A stretch of DNA of 49,225 nt from Methanobacteriota archaeon (GTDB lineage Archaea > Thermoplasmatota > Thermoplasmata > RBG-16-68-12), in assembly GCA_005878665.1 (NCBI GenBank), contig VBLR01000151.1, forward strand, positions 1 to 49,225, in the 5' to 3' direction. This document shows positions 1 through 7,743 of the stretch, piece by piece. The position numbers were made by a program, and so were the translations under genes. How positions within the stretch are numbered: the stretch's first letter is position 1; every line of letters begins with the position of its first letter. The notes beneath the pieces are model-generated. The model had not been told where the DNA came from. It did no database searches and saw nothing but the letters and a program-made list of their open reading frames with translations.

Positions 1-143
1 TTCGCAGCCCCGATCCGCATGATCGTCGTGCCGCACACGGGACACTTGCCCTTCATCGCGGGCTTGCCGTTCTTCAGCTTCACCGCGACCGCGTCCTTGA
101 TCTCCCGCTTGGCACGGCACTTTACGCAATAACCTTGCACCAT
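1..143 (-). CDS. DUF5679-like small zinc-ribbon protein (partial)
   Basis: The minus strand from an ATG at 143 reads MVQGYCVKCRAKREI... followed by KNGKPAMKGKCPVCGTT, and runs off the left edge without a stop. Two CxxC pairs (C6/C9 and C34/C37) flank a short Lys-rich strand region, which is the pattern of the DUF5679 family of small archaeal zinc ribbons. Family members are about 50 to 60 residues, so only the last few residues should be missing. Its role is not established; small zinc ribbons often bind nucleic acid. The family match is from memory of the motif, not from a search. Confidence 0.75.
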   Translation of the reverse strand, partial: MVQGYCVKCRAKREIKDAVAVKLKNGKPAMKGKCPVCGTTIMRIGAA

Positions 144-230
144 GGGGGAATCACCGCGGGTGGAAGGGGTGACCCCTGATAAAGTGTGTGGTCTGCGAGC
201 ATGTTTCTTCGCGACCCGTTTCCGCAATAC

Positions 231-238
231 TTTTATAA
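231..238 (+). promoter_or_regulatory. Box A (TATA) promoter element
   Basis: TTTTATAA lies 43 nt upstream of the ATG at 281. Transcription would start near 260, leaving a leader of about 20 nt that includes a GGGAGAGG ribosome-binding site. Confidence 0.55.
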
Positions 239-280
239 TGGTATTTTGATACAACTCGCAGAATCTTGGGAGAGGTTGTC

Positions 281-688
281 ATGAGTGAAAAGCCGACGGC
301 TGCGTTTGTCTTGTCTCTGATTGGAGGGCTCATAATCTTGTTAGTGGCGATTGTCATCATGGCCGTGATGTCCGCAATCGGCGGGTTAATGATTGGCGTG
401 GGTGCGGACCCGAACATCGCCCTCATATATGGTGCGGTGGGCGTCATCTTTGCGCTGATCGTCATCGTCGGTGCCGTGATGCTGTACATGAAGCCCCAGC
501 AGCACGTCGCTTGGGGCGTTATCGTCCTACTCTTCTCCTTGTTCAGCATCATCAGTACGGGCGGTCTCTTCATCGGCCTGATTTTGGGCCTCGTCGGCGG
601 GATCCTGGGGATTGTGTGGAAGCCCCCGGCACCGATGGCCCCCGGCATGGCTCCACCGATGATGCCTCCGTCGATGCCTCCGACCTGA
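281..688 (+). CDS. Small four-helix membrane protein with Pro-rich tail
   Basis: The 135-residue product has about four hydrophobic segments (roughly residues 8-30, 33-58, 66-82 and 85-112). A C-terminal tail of about 20 residues is rich in Pro, Met and Ala (PPAPMAPGMAPP...). I chose the ATG at 281 over an in-frame TTG at 266 because GGGAGAGG sits just upstream and a box A lies at 231. No catalytic motif is visible. It resembles the many small DUF-type integral membrane proteins of archaea, and I cannot assign a function. The next gene encodes a similar protein whose Pro-rich segment is at the N-terminus. Confidence 0.75.
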   Translation: MSEKPTAAFVLSLIGGLIILLVAIVIMAVMSAIGGLMIGVGADPNIALIYGAVGVIFALIVIVGAVMLYMKPQQHVAWGVIVLLFSLFSIISTGGLFIGLILGLVGGILGIVWKPPAPMAPGMAPPMMPPSMPPT

Positions 689-851
689 AAACGCATCCAA
701 CGTCCGACCAGCGACGGAGGGGCGAAAGCCCTCCGTCCTTCACTACCTGCTCGCGCGTTGCAAGCCTGCAGAGCTGCACGTTCTCGTTCGTGAAACTCTC
801 GTCGAAGAGTAGTTATCCCGTAGCCACTTCAGATTTTTCGGAGAGCACCTT

Positions 852-1256
852 TTGGCAGCCTCGCCTCCCGGATACTATCCGCCCGGAACCTACGCACCGC
901 CCCCCGCATCGCGGCCGATCGGCGTCACACTCCTCGCCCTCCTCACGATCCTCTTCGGCATCTTGATCGTCCTGGTCGGGGTCCTCTTCCTCGTCGCCCC
1001 GCTCATCCTCGTCGGCGTCGGCCTTCCGCCCGCTTTCGGCCTGGCCGCGGGCGTGCTCGGTGCGATCATTTTCGTGTTCGGTCTCATTTGGATCGGGGTC
1101 GGCGTCGGACTCCTTCATCTCCGAGGCTGGGCCTGGTGGCTTGCGGTCATCGTGATGGTCCTCTCGATCGTCGGGAGCATCGCGTCGCCGATCACGGCCA
1201 TCATTCCCGGCCTGATCTTGGTGTACCTGATTGTCGTGCGCCGTCATTTCCGATGA
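852..1256 (+). CDS. Small membrane protein with Pro/Tyr-rich N-terminus
   Basis: The 134-residue product opens with a cytosolic-looking Pro/Tyr/Gly segment (PPGYYPPGTYAPPPASRP) and then has about four transmembrane stretches between residues 22 and 128, ending RRHF. The first usable start is a TTG at 852, preceded by GGAGAG about 6 nt upstream. The preceding 163 bases (689-851) hold no other gene that I can see. The Pro-rich segment mirrors the Pro-rich C-terminus of the gene before it, so the two may be distant relatives or partners. Function is unknown. Confidence 0.65.
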   Translation: MAASPPGYYPPGTYAPPPASRPIGVTLLALLTILFGILIVLVGVLFLVAPLILVGVGLPPAFGLAAGVLGAIIFVFGLIWIGVGVGLLHLRGWAWWLAVIVMVLSIVGSIASPITAIIPGLILVYLIVVRRHFR

Positions 1257-1274
1257 ATCGTCGCGGCAGAAACC

Positions 1275-1280
1275 TTTTTA
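1275..1280 (+). promoter_or_regulatory. Probable box A for rpoK-eno-rps2
   Basis: TTTTTA lies 37 nt before the TTG at 1317. A start of transcription near 1303 would exclude the earlier in-frame TTG at 1293. Confidence 0.4.
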
Positions 1281-1316
1281 GCGGCCTGTCCTTTGGTCGC
1301 GGCGGAGACCTCCTCG

Positions 1317-1499
1317 TTGGCGTACACCCGTTTTGAGAAGGCCCGCATCATCGGGGCTCGCGCCTTGCAGATCTCCATGGGAGCGCCGACCATCACCGCT
1401 TTGGACCAAGAGGCGGACCCACTTGACATCGCGTTTCGAGAATTCTCCTCCGGGAGCTCGCCTCTGAACGTCCGGAGGTTCGCGGATGCCCTCGATTGA
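1317..1499 (+). CDS. rpoK: DNA-directed RNA polymerase subunit K (RpoK/omega/Rpb6)
   Basis: The protein contains YTRFEKARIIGARALQISMG, the signature of the Rpb6/omega/RpoK family, which stabilises the large RNA polymerase subunit during assembly. It is about 60 residues, as usual for archaea. A TTG at 1317 places the conserved YTRFE right at the N-terminus as in other archaeal RpoK proteins; an in-frame TTG at 1293 would add eight residues but lies ahead of the expected transcription start. The stop overlaps the eno start by 14 nt. The order rpoK-eno-rps2-MEMO is a conserved archaeal neighbourhood. Confidence 0.88.
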   Translation: MAYTRFEKARIIGARALQISMGAPTITALDQEADPLDIAFREFSSGSSPLNVRRFADALD

Positions 1500-2697
1500 C
1501 CGCGCATCGATCCGAAAAATCCTGGACAGTCGCGGGAACCCGACCGTGGAGGTCGAGATCCGCGCAGGGACTGCGGTCGGCCGGGTGGCGGCCCCGAGCG
1601 GGGCGAGCACCGGGACCCATGAACCCCAGGCGCTCCCGGAAGGCGGCGTCGACGAGGCGATCCGGACGTTCCGGGACTCGGTCGCACCCCGAATTCAAGG
1701 CCACGATGTTACCGACCAGGCCGGCCTCGATCGATTGTTGCGGCAGATCGACGGCACCCGTAATTTCGCTCGCATCGGCTGCAACGTCGCCACGGCGGTT
1801 TCGCTCGCCAACGCAAAAGCCGCGGCCGCGGCATCGGGCAAGCCGTTGTTCCGATACCTGGGCGGACGGGCCCGTTTGTCGTTGCCGATTCCCTTGGGAA
1901 ACGTGATTGGCGGCGGCCGCCACGCGGTCGGTGGAACAACTATCCAAGAGTTTCTGGTGGCGTCTCAGGGACCGACCGTCTCGGCGAACGTGTTCACGAA
2001 TGCTCGGGTTCACGGCCTCGTTCGCGACGCGCTCGCGAAAAAGTTGCCCGAGGCGGCCCTCGGTCGCGGCGATGAGGGGGCGTGGGTCGCGAAGCTTGGC
2101 GATGAAGAGGCGCTCTCCCTGCTCGCGGACGTCTGTCGGGTCGCCTCGAAGGAGGCAGGATTCCCGGTGCAACCGGCGCTCGACCTCGCCGCGTCCGAGT
2201 TCTTCCGCAACGGAACGTACCGATACCGCGATCGGACGGTTTCACCCAAGGAACAAGTCGACTTCGTGGAACGGCTCGCCCGCGACTACGAGCTGTTCAG
2301 TGTCGAAGATCCGTTCGACCAGGAGGATTTCAGCGCATTCGCGGATCTCACACGGCGCATCGGGAACCGATGCAAAGTCATCGGCGACGACATCTTCGTG
2401 ACGAATGTCGAGAGGTTGCAACGCGGAATCGAACTCCGCGCGGGCAACGCTATCCTTATTAAGCCGAACCAAATTGGGACGCTCTCTGAGACGCGGGCCG
2501 CCGTGGACCTGGCCCACAAATCCGGGTTCGCGACCGTGATGTCCCATCGGTCCGGCGAGACGACCGACGAGACGATCGCCCATCTCGCCGTGGCGTTCGG
2601 ATGCCTCGGCATCAAGACGGGCGCGGTCGGCGGCGAGCGAATCGCGAAGCTCAACGAGCTCATCCGGATCGAGGAACAACTCCAGGCAGGCGCATGA
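1486..2697 (+). CDS. eno: Enolase (phosphopyruvate hydratase)
   Basis: Enolase interconverts 2-phosphoglycerate and phosphoenolpyruvate in glycolysis/gluconeogenesis. The 403-residue protein shows the N-terminal ILDSRGNPTVEVE motif, the mobile SGAST loop (residues 38-42), metal ligands in ALDLAASE (Asp233), SVEDPF (Glu274) and GDDIFVTN, the catalytic lysine in LIKPNQIGTL (Lys326) and SHRSGET (353-359). Its length is slightly under the usual 410-430. The ATG lies inside the end of rpoK and the TGA overlaps the rps2 start, so translation of the three genes is probably coupled. Confidence 0.95.
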   Translation: MPSIDRASIRKILDSRGNPTVEVEIRAGTAVGRVAAPSGASTGTHEPQALPEGGVDEAIRTFRDSVAPRIQGHDVTDQAGLDRLLRQIDGTRNFARIGCNVATAVSLANAKAAAAASGKPLFRYLGGRARLSLPIPLGNVIGGGRHAVGGTTIQEFLVASQGPTVSANVFTNARVHGLVRDALAKKLPEAALGRGDEGAWVAKLGDEEALSLLADVCRVASKEAGFPVQPALDLAASEFFRNGTYRYRDRTVSPKEQVDFVERLARDYELFSVEDPFDQEDFSAFADLTRRIGNRCKVIGDDIFVTNVERLQRGIELRAGNAILIKPNQIGTLSETRAAVDLAHKSGFATVMSHRSGETTDETIAHLAVAFGCLGIKTGAVGGERIAKLNELIRIEEQLQAGA

Positions 2698-3317
2698 TGC
2701 AGGAAGAAGAGCAGACGGGCGTCCAGGGATTGCTCGTCCCCGAGGATGTCTACCTGACGTCGGGCGTGCACATCGGCACGCAGCAGAAAAGCGCCGACAT
2801 GAAGCCGTTCATCTACAAGGTCCGGATCGACGGCCTGTACGTCCTGGACATCAAGAAGACGGACACCCGGATCCGCGAGGCGGCGAAGTTCCTCGCCCGG
2901 TTCAAACCGGAGAACATCCTCGTCGTCGCGGCGCGCCAGTACGGCCAGAAGCCCGCGCGACTCTTCGCGAAGCACGTCGGATCGAAGGTGCTCGCCGGCC
3001 GATTCGTCCCCGGCACCCTGACGAATCCGAATCTCCCGGAGTTCATGGAACCGGAGGTCCTCCTGGTGACGGATCCCGCCGCGGACCAACAGGCGCTGCG
3101 GGAGGCACTGAACGTCGGCATCCCCGTCGTCGCGCTGTGCGACGCGAACAACGAGACGCGCGATGTCGACCTCGTCGTGCCGACGAACAACAAAGGCCGT
3201 CGCGCGCTCGCGACCGTCTATTGGCTCATGACCCGCGAGGTCCTGAAGTCGCGCGGCACCGTGAAGTCGGACGGAGAGTTTACGTTCACGATCGACGATT
3301 ACGAAGCGTCCTTGTGA
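2694..3317 (+). CDS. rps2: Small ribosomal subunit protein uS2
   Basis: This is the archaeal S2 (RPSA-type) protein of the 30S subunit, 207 residues. Recognisable segments are GVHIGTQQKSADMKPFIYK near the start, DIKKTDTRIREAAKF, RFVPGTLTNP and the C-terminal VPTNNKGRRALATVYWL. The ATG at 2694 shares bases with the eno stop (ATGA), and a second ATG follows immediately at 2697. There is a short acidic N-terminus and no long tail. Confidence 0.95.
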   Translation: MMQEEEQTGVQGLLVPEDVYLTSGVHIGTQQKSADMKPFIYKVRIDGLYVLDIKKTDTRIREAAKFLARFKPENILVVAARQYGQKPARLFAKHVGSKVLAGRFVPGTLTNPNLPEFMEPEVLLVTDPAADQQALREALNVGIPVVALCDANNETRDVDLVVPTNNKGRRALATVYWLMTREVLKSRGTVKSDGEFTFTIDDYEASL

Positions 3318-3329
3318 CGGGCGCCGTCT

Positions 3330-4163
3330 ATGCGGTATCCGGCGGTGGCGGGGGCTTTCTACGAGCGCTCGCGCGATGCCCTCCTCCGCCAGATCAAGGA
3401 ATGTTACACCCACCCGCTCGGACCCGGTCGGGTCCCGCAGCTCACTGCAGGACCCCGCCGCCTCGTCGGTCTGGTGGTCCCGCATGCGGGCTACGTGTAT
3501 TCCGGGCCGGTTGCGGCCCACAGCTACTCGGCCCTTGCCGCCGACGGATGGCCCGCATCGTTCGTCGTCCTGGGCCCCAACCACCACGGACAAGGGGCGC
3601 CCCTCGCGCTGACGGACCACGACTGGCAGACGCCTCTCGGGGTCGCGGCCATTGACAAGGATCTCCACGACTCCCTCGCGAAGCCACCGCTCGAGGAGGA
3701 CATCGTGGCCCACCGCGACGAGCACAGCATCGAGGTCCAGCTGCCGTTCTTGCAGCAGCTCGCCGACGCCGTGCGGTTCGTCCCGATCTGCATGGCCTTC
3801 CAGGAATACGAACTCGCGGCGGAGGTCGGGGAGCTCGTGGCCGAGACCGTGAAGGGGAAGGACGTCCTCTTGATCGCCTCCTCGGACTTCACCCACGTCG
3901 GCTCGCAGTATTTTCAGCTCGCACCGCAGGGCGTCACGGCGCCGGCATTCGCGAAGGGGCAAGACGCGCGCGAAGGCGATCGAGCCGATCCTCGCCCTCG
4001 ATCCGAAGCGGTTCGCGGCGAAGGTCGCGCAGGACGACATTTCGATGTGCGGATACGGGCCCGTCACCGCCATGTTGACGGCCGCGAAGCGGCCACGTCG
4101 AGCGATGTGAGTCGGGACACGAAAATGGCCGTCGGGTACGGCGCCGTCGCGGTCTACCGCTGA
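3330..4163 (+). pseudogene. MEMO/AmmeMemoRadiSam-B family protein, internally frameshifted
   Basis: The first part is a clear MEMO-family protein: MRYPAVAGAFYE, the VPHAGYVYSGPVAAH motif, LGPNHHG and the ASSDFTH segment. From about 3957 the continuous frame becomes Arg/Glu-rich nonsense, while the +1 frame reads AKAIEPILALDPKRFA and DISMCGYGPVTAMLTAAK, the expected MEMO continuation with its conserved Cys. The original frame returns at about 4093 with ATSSDVSRDTKMAVGYGAVAVY. One extra G in GGGG (3956-3959) explains the first shift. A net one-base loss near 4087-4094 explains the second, possibly with about a dozen missing codons. As written, the 277-residue product lacks the MCGYGP motif. This is a decayed gene or a consensus error. 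Confidence 0.75.
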
Positions 4164-4486
4164 GCGGTCTCCGCGTCGATCCAGGCCAGGTATTCCGGCA
4201 ACGCCGGTCCCATTGGATACGACACAATGCATGGCATTTCCGCCGGGTGGACGGCGCGCACCGCGGCGATCAATTTCCGGACGAGAGCCGCTCGCGTCTT
4301 GAAGACGATGACGAACTCGTTCGTCTCTTCCTGCGTGCCACGCCACCAGTACCTCGATTCGACCGGCCAATAGTTCGCGCACGCCGCGAGCCGTCGCTCG
4401 ACGACGGCCCGAGCGATCGCCTTTGCGGTCTCCCGGTCCGGCGCGGTCACGTAGGCCATCGCGTGCGGAATCCGTTGACGGGCCAT
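4154..4486 (-). CDS. cutA: Divalent cation tolerance protein CutA
   Basis: The 110-residue protein has the CutA1 pattern: YVTAPDRETAKAIARAVVERRLAACAN, then a Trp-rich loop (ESRYWWRG), EFVIVFKTRA, and the C-terminal HPAEMPCIVSYP followed by YLAWIDAET. CutA is a small trimeric ferredoxin-like-fold protein linked to copper tolerance in bacteria, with an unclear role in archaea. The ATG at 4486 is preceded on its strand by GGGAGGAGG about 9 nt upstream. Its 3' end overlaps the convergent MEMO gene by 10 nt. Confidence 0.92.
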   Translation of the reverse strand: MARQRIPHAMAYVTAPDRETAKAIARAVVERRLAACANYWPVESRYWWRGTQEETNEFVIVFKTRAALVRKLIAAVRAVHPAEMPCIVSYPMGPALPEYLAWIDAETAQR

Positions 4487-4542
4487 CCGATTTCGCCTCC
4501 TCCCTTCGCTATCAGGGTCAGGAACAGGAATGGGTTCGACGG

Positions 4543-4550
4543 CCTTTTAT
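4543..4550 (+). promoter_or_regulatory. Box A promoter element
   Basis: CCTTTTAT lies 38 nt upstream of the ATG at 4581. The predicted transcription start is near 4572, giving a very short leader. Confidence 0.5.
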
Positions 4551-4580
4551 CTGGTGGTCCTCGTGGGAGAGTCGTTACCA

Positions 4581-4964
4581 ATGCCCGTTGTCACGATGTC
4601 CGAAATGGTCGCCGCCCTTCGGGCGACCGTGGGGAAACGAGGGATGTCGGAGGAAGACCTCCGGGCCCTCGCCGACTACCTCATGTCGTTCTTCGGTTTC
4701 GAGACGGAGGCGATCGACAACAACTTGGACGTCGCGGACCGCGACGTCTTCTACATGCTGGAAGAAGAGGGTCTCCTCACGACCCGCCAAGAAGAGGTCA
4801 TGATCAAGAAAGGCAAGATGTGGCGCATCCATTACTGGATCCTCCGCGTGGAGCGGATCAAAGCGTTCGCGAAGCCGCAACGGCCGAGGGCGGACGTCAA
4901 CGCGTTCGCCGTGTACGACACATTGCCGGACGACATCTGGACGCGTCAGTTGCCGGCGAGATAG
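4581..4964 (+). CDS. DUF6015-like protein (winged-helix-type, unknown role)
   Basis: From the ATG at 4581 the product is 127 residues. It is compact and soluble: SEEDLRALADYLMSFFGFE, then DRDVFYMLEEEGLLTTRQEEV and a basic Trp-rich stretch, KGKMWRIHYWIL. The helical N-terminus followed by a likely wing suggests a winged-helix fold. I recall this arrangement as the DUF6015 family found in Thermoplasmata, but could not confirm it by search. ATGs at 4596 and 4605 are alternative starts; GTGGGAGAG at 4563-4571 supports 4581. No enzymatic motif is visible. Confidence 0.75.
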   Translation: MPVVTMSEMVAALRATVGKRGMSEEDLRALADYLMSFFGFETEAIDNNLDVADRDVFYMLEEEGLLTTRQEEVMIKKGKMWRIHYWILRVERIKAFAKPQRPRADVNAFAVYDTLPDDIWTRQLPAR

Positions 4965-5000
4965 GTTGAAATAGACCAGAAGGTTCGTTTGGAGCCTCGC

Positions 5001-6341
5001 ATGGTGGACGCCCTCCCCCTCCTGGCGGCTCTCGTCGTCATCGTCCTTTGGTGCCTCGGCCTGTATGCTCTCCAACGACGGGGACTCCTCGAGCCCCGCG
5101 GACTCCAGCCCTCCCCGCCGCCCGCGGGTCCGTTCCTGATGTGGAAGACGATTCGTGGACGCCGGCTAATCGACCGCCTGGCGCGGCCGAAGCGGTTCTG
5201 GCGGGTCTTCGGGGACGTTGCGATTGTCCTGGTCGCCTTGACGATGTTCGGCACGACCTTGCTACTCGCATGGGAGGCGACGCTCGTCCAGAACGCGGCC
5301 ATCCGGAGCAACCCGCCATCTCCCGAAACCCTCCTCGGTCTCCCCGGCATCAACCCGATCATCCCCCTCGGATACGGCATCCTCGGCCTCGCGGTCGCCA
5401 TCATCCTCCATGAGTTCTCTCATGGCATTCTGTCTCGCGTTGCGAACATCAAGATCCGGTCCCTCGGGCTGATTTTCCTGATCTTCCCGATCGGAGCGTT
5501 TGTGGAACCGGACGAGGACGAGCTGCGCGCGCTTCCCCGACGCGAACGCGGTCGCCTATACGCCGTCGGGCCCGCAACGAACGTTCTGCTGGCTGTCCTT
5601 TTCGCCACGTTGTTCTCAACGCTCATCTTGACCGCGGTCGCTCCGGTCCATGATGGCGTCGGAATCGTGGGATTCACGCCGAACTCTCCCGCGGCCCTCG
5701 CGGGGATGCACCCGAACACGGTCATCACGTCGATCAACAACACTCCCGTGCATACCTACAACGAGTTCGTCGCCGCACTGGCTGCTGTGCAGGTGAACAC
5801 GACGATCCCGGTCGTCGCGTACGATCCGTCGACGGGGCAATCCTTGCTGTATCCCGTGACCCCCGTCGAACGAAATCCCTCCACCGGCCGTGCGGTTCTC
5901 GGCATCTATGCGTTCGATGTGAGCACCGACTACTACCATCCGCTGACCAACCCGGACAAGTTTGGCGGCGTGACGAGGGCGATCCTCGCCTACGTCTCGC
6001 TGCCTTTCTCCGGCTATTCGCCGATTGACGATCCCGCGACGCACTTCTATCAGATCCAAGGGCCCGCTGCGGTGATTCCCGCCCCGCTGTTCTGGATCTT
6101 TGCGAACTCGCTCTACTGGCTGTTTTGGCTCAACCTCATGCTCGGCGCGACGAACGCGTTGCCCGCCGTCCCTCTCGACGGCGGCTACCTGTTCAAAGAC
6201 GGAATCGAGGGCCTCGTCTCTCGGCTGAGGAAAGGCATTCCGACCGAGCAACGGGATCGGATCGTCCGGGGCGTGAGCTACACGTTTGCGTTCCTGATCC
6301 TGGGTCTCGTCCTCTGGCAACTGATCGGGCCGAGGATCTGA
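5001..6341 (+). CDS. Site-2 protease family membrane zinc metalloprotease with PDZ domain
   Basis: This 446-residue multi-pass protein has the M50 active site HEFSH (residues 137-141), where the two His and Glu form the zinc site. The partner motif NALPAVPLDGG (385-395) supplies the third ligand, Asp. Between them lies a PDZ-like domain (about 215-290; GFTPNSPAALAGM). About two transmembrane segments precede HEFSH, and more lie at 190-212 and 360-390. Such proteases cleave substrates within membranes, often to release regulators; the substrate here is unknown. The start at 5001 is supported by TTTGGAG at 4988-4994; a TTG at 4989 is less likely. Confidence 0.93.
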   Translation: MVDALPLLAALVVIVLWCLGLYALQRRGLLEPRGLQPSPPPAGPFLMWKTIRGRRLIDRLARPKRFWRVFGDVAIVLVALTMFGTTLLLAWEATLVQNAAIRSNPPSPETLLGLPGINPIIPLGYGILGLAVAIILHEFSHGILSRVANIKIRSLGLIFLIFPIGAFVEPDEDELRALPRRERGRLYAVGPATNVLLAVLFATLFSTLILTAVAPVHDGVGIVGFTPNSPAALAGMHPNTVITSINNTPVHTYNEFVAALAAVQVNTTIPVVAYDPSTGQSLLYPVTPVERNPSTGRAVLGIYAFDVSTDYYHPLTNPDKFGGVTRAILAYVSLPFSGYSPIDDPATHFYQIQGPAAVIPAPLFWIFANSLYWLFWLNLMLGATNALPAVPLDGGYLFKDGIEGLVSRLRKGIPTEQRDRIVRGVSYTFAFLILGLVLWQLIGPRI

Positions 6342-6344
6342 ACC

Positions 6345-6668
6345 TCACGGATGACCGGCTTCGGTCGCGACGAGTCCGATCACGCCGCTAACGATGGCTA
6401 AGATGCTGCCGGTCGTGCTGATCGCCAGGATGAGCGCGACGATCCCGAGGAGGATGTTGATGATTCCGCCGGAGCTGTACTTGCCCCGGTAGATGAGGAG
6501 GCTTCCCACAAGGATTGCGATCCCAAGGAGGGCGGCGATTCCGACGTTCAACAACTGGTTTAGGTTGAGGGTCGCACGCCCGATGTCAAGGGCGTTGACC
6601 AAAATGAGCAGCCCGGCGATGAGCCCGATCAACATCGCGAGCAACGCGAGGACTCGCTTCTCCGTCAT
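6345..6668 (-). CDS. Small four-helix membrane protein
   Basis: From the ATG at 6668 the 107-residue product starts MTEKRVLALLAMLIG and contains about four hydrophobic helices separated by short loops (DIGRATLNLNQLL; YRGKYSSGG). The tail is short. No known motif is visible. The start lies 26 nt after the GNAT stop on the same strand, so the two genes are likely co-transcribed. It converges with the site-2 protease gene, leaving only 3 nt between stops. A longer in-frame reading to 6767 would overlap the GNAT gene and is less likely. Confidence 0.65.
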   Translation of the reverse strand: MTEKRVLALLAMLIGLIAGLLILVNALDIGRATLNLNQLLNVGIAALLGIAILVGSLLIYRGKYSSGGIINILLGIVALILAISTTGSILAIVSGVIGLVATEAGHP

Positions 6669-6694
6669 GCCGCGCCGGAAGTCGTGAATCGCCT

Positions 6695-7549
6695 TCAGCC
6701 TTTCTCCAGGCCTCCGACCGCCCAGAGTCCCGCCGGGTCTCCGGGAAATTCGTTGGCTCCCCACCACATGCGAAGTGCACGAAACACCTCCTTGAACCGG
6801 CTCTCGCTGACGAACTCCAGCAGCGCCCCGTTCTGGGAAGGACCGCTGAGCGCGACCTGCGAAGCACCCGCCGAATCGATGAGGGCCCGGTAGAGGTCCG
6901 TCGCGACGCGACGGGAACCGGGTTCAACGACCCAAGGGCCGATTTCGCACGAGGCGCCGCTAGGATTCCCGACGATGAATCCGCGCAGCCGGCCGCGGTT
7001 CTCAGCCACCAAGAACGTGGAGGGAAATTCCTTCGCGAGCCGAGCGAGGAGCTTCTGTCGATTTGCACCGAAGTACTTTGCATCCATCCGCGCCAGTCCG
7101 GTGAGATCCTCGGCTCGGACCGGCCGAATCCCGCGAACCCGCTCCCCCGCTTTGGCGAGGCCGTGCCATCGGATGACTTCGTACTCTCGATGGAATCCCA
7201 GGCGCTCATAGAATGGGATGGCGTTGAGGTATGCGTTCAACTGGACCGTGCGAACGCCCGTGGCACGGAGGTGCGCCAGCGCGGCCTCCATCATTTCTTT
7301 GCCGACACCTTTCCCACGCAATTCCGGTGCAACGATGACGGCACCGAGGAACGCGAGGTCGTCGTACGTCGTCGTCGTGAGCACGCCGACCACGCGCCCG
7401 TAGCGCTCGGCCGCGAAGCATCCGTCTGGCGAGAGCGCCAGCAGCCGCTGGAAGTCCTCGCGCGTGTACCCCCACGCCTCGAGGTCGGTCAGGGCGATCG
7501 CGGCGTCGATGTCCCGCTCTTCGAGCCTTCGGATCCGCGTGCCTTCCAC
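6695..7549 (-). CDS. Two-domain GNAT N-acetyltransferase
   Basis: The 284-residue protein starts with a standard GNAT domain: VIVAPELRGKGVGKEMMEAAL carries the acetyl-CoA pyrophosphate loop RGKGVG (78-83), followed by YLNAIPFYERLGF. From about residue 140 (RPVRAEDLTGLARMDAKYFGANR) a second GNAT-like half follows, of the type seen in YitH-like proteins, with FLVAENRGRLRGFIVG. The acetyl acceptor is unknown. The start is GTG at 7549 with GGTGAGGTT just upstream. Its 5' end overlaps the small Cys protein gene by 61 nt. Confidence 0.88.
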   Translation of the reverse strand: MEGTRIRRLEERDIDAAIALTDLEAWGYTREDFQRLLALSPDGCFAAERYGRVVGVLTTTTYDDLAFLGAVIVAPELRGKGVGKEMMEAALAHLRATGVRTVQLNAYLNAIPFYERLGFHREYEVIRWHGLAKAGERVRGIRPVRAEDLTGLARMDAKYFGANRQKLLARLAKEFPSTFLVAENRGRLRGFIVGNPSGASCEIGPWVVEPGSRRVATDLYRALIDSAGASQVALSGPSQNGALLEFVSESRFKEVFRALRMWWGANEFPGDPAGLWAVGGLEKG

Positions 7550-7743
7550 AACCTCACCCGTTGCTCAAGCTCTTCCAGCTCGTCGCATTCGTGGTATCCG
7601 TACGTCACGTACCGTTTGTCCTTCCGGAGATGCTTGTACATGCAGGGGCCGTACTCGTCGTCCTCCTGGCCGTACCACTTGTCGCAGTCCTTGCAGAGGA
7701 ATTTCTGCGGCAGTTGCGCCTGGAGTTCGTCTACATGCCCCAG
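7489..7743 (-). CDS. Small Cys-containing protein downstream of infB, non-canonical start
   Basis: An 84-codon frame between infB and the GNAT gene reads KFLCKDCDKWYGQEDDEYG, then PCMYKHLRKDKRYVTYGYHEC and an acidic helix DELEELEQRV. CxxC plus two further Cys and His suggest a small zinc-binding domain. There is no ATG, GTG or TTG in frame ahead of it. The best candidate is CTG at 7743, which lies 7 nt after a perfect GGAGG inside the end of infB. The last 20 residues overlap the GNAT gene and look like random sequence. Either the start is a rare CTG or a base is missing. Confidence 0.45.
   Translation of the reverse strand: MGHVDELQAQLPQKFLCKDCDKWYGQEDDEYGPCMYKHLRKDKRYVTYGYHECDELEELEQRVRLWKARGSEGSKSGTSTPRSP

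Noticed and set aside
3330..4163. Programmed frameshifting in the MEMO gene
   Set aside because: Two opposing shifts and apparent missing codons are not like any known programmed event; damage or sequence error is simpler.
2286..4382. Long antisense open frame of 698 codons on the minus strand
   Set aside because: It lies across eno, rps2 and the MEMO gene, whose proteins are clearly recognisable on the plus strand. Its translation is Arg/Asp/Val-rich with no motif, typical of GC-rich shadow frames.
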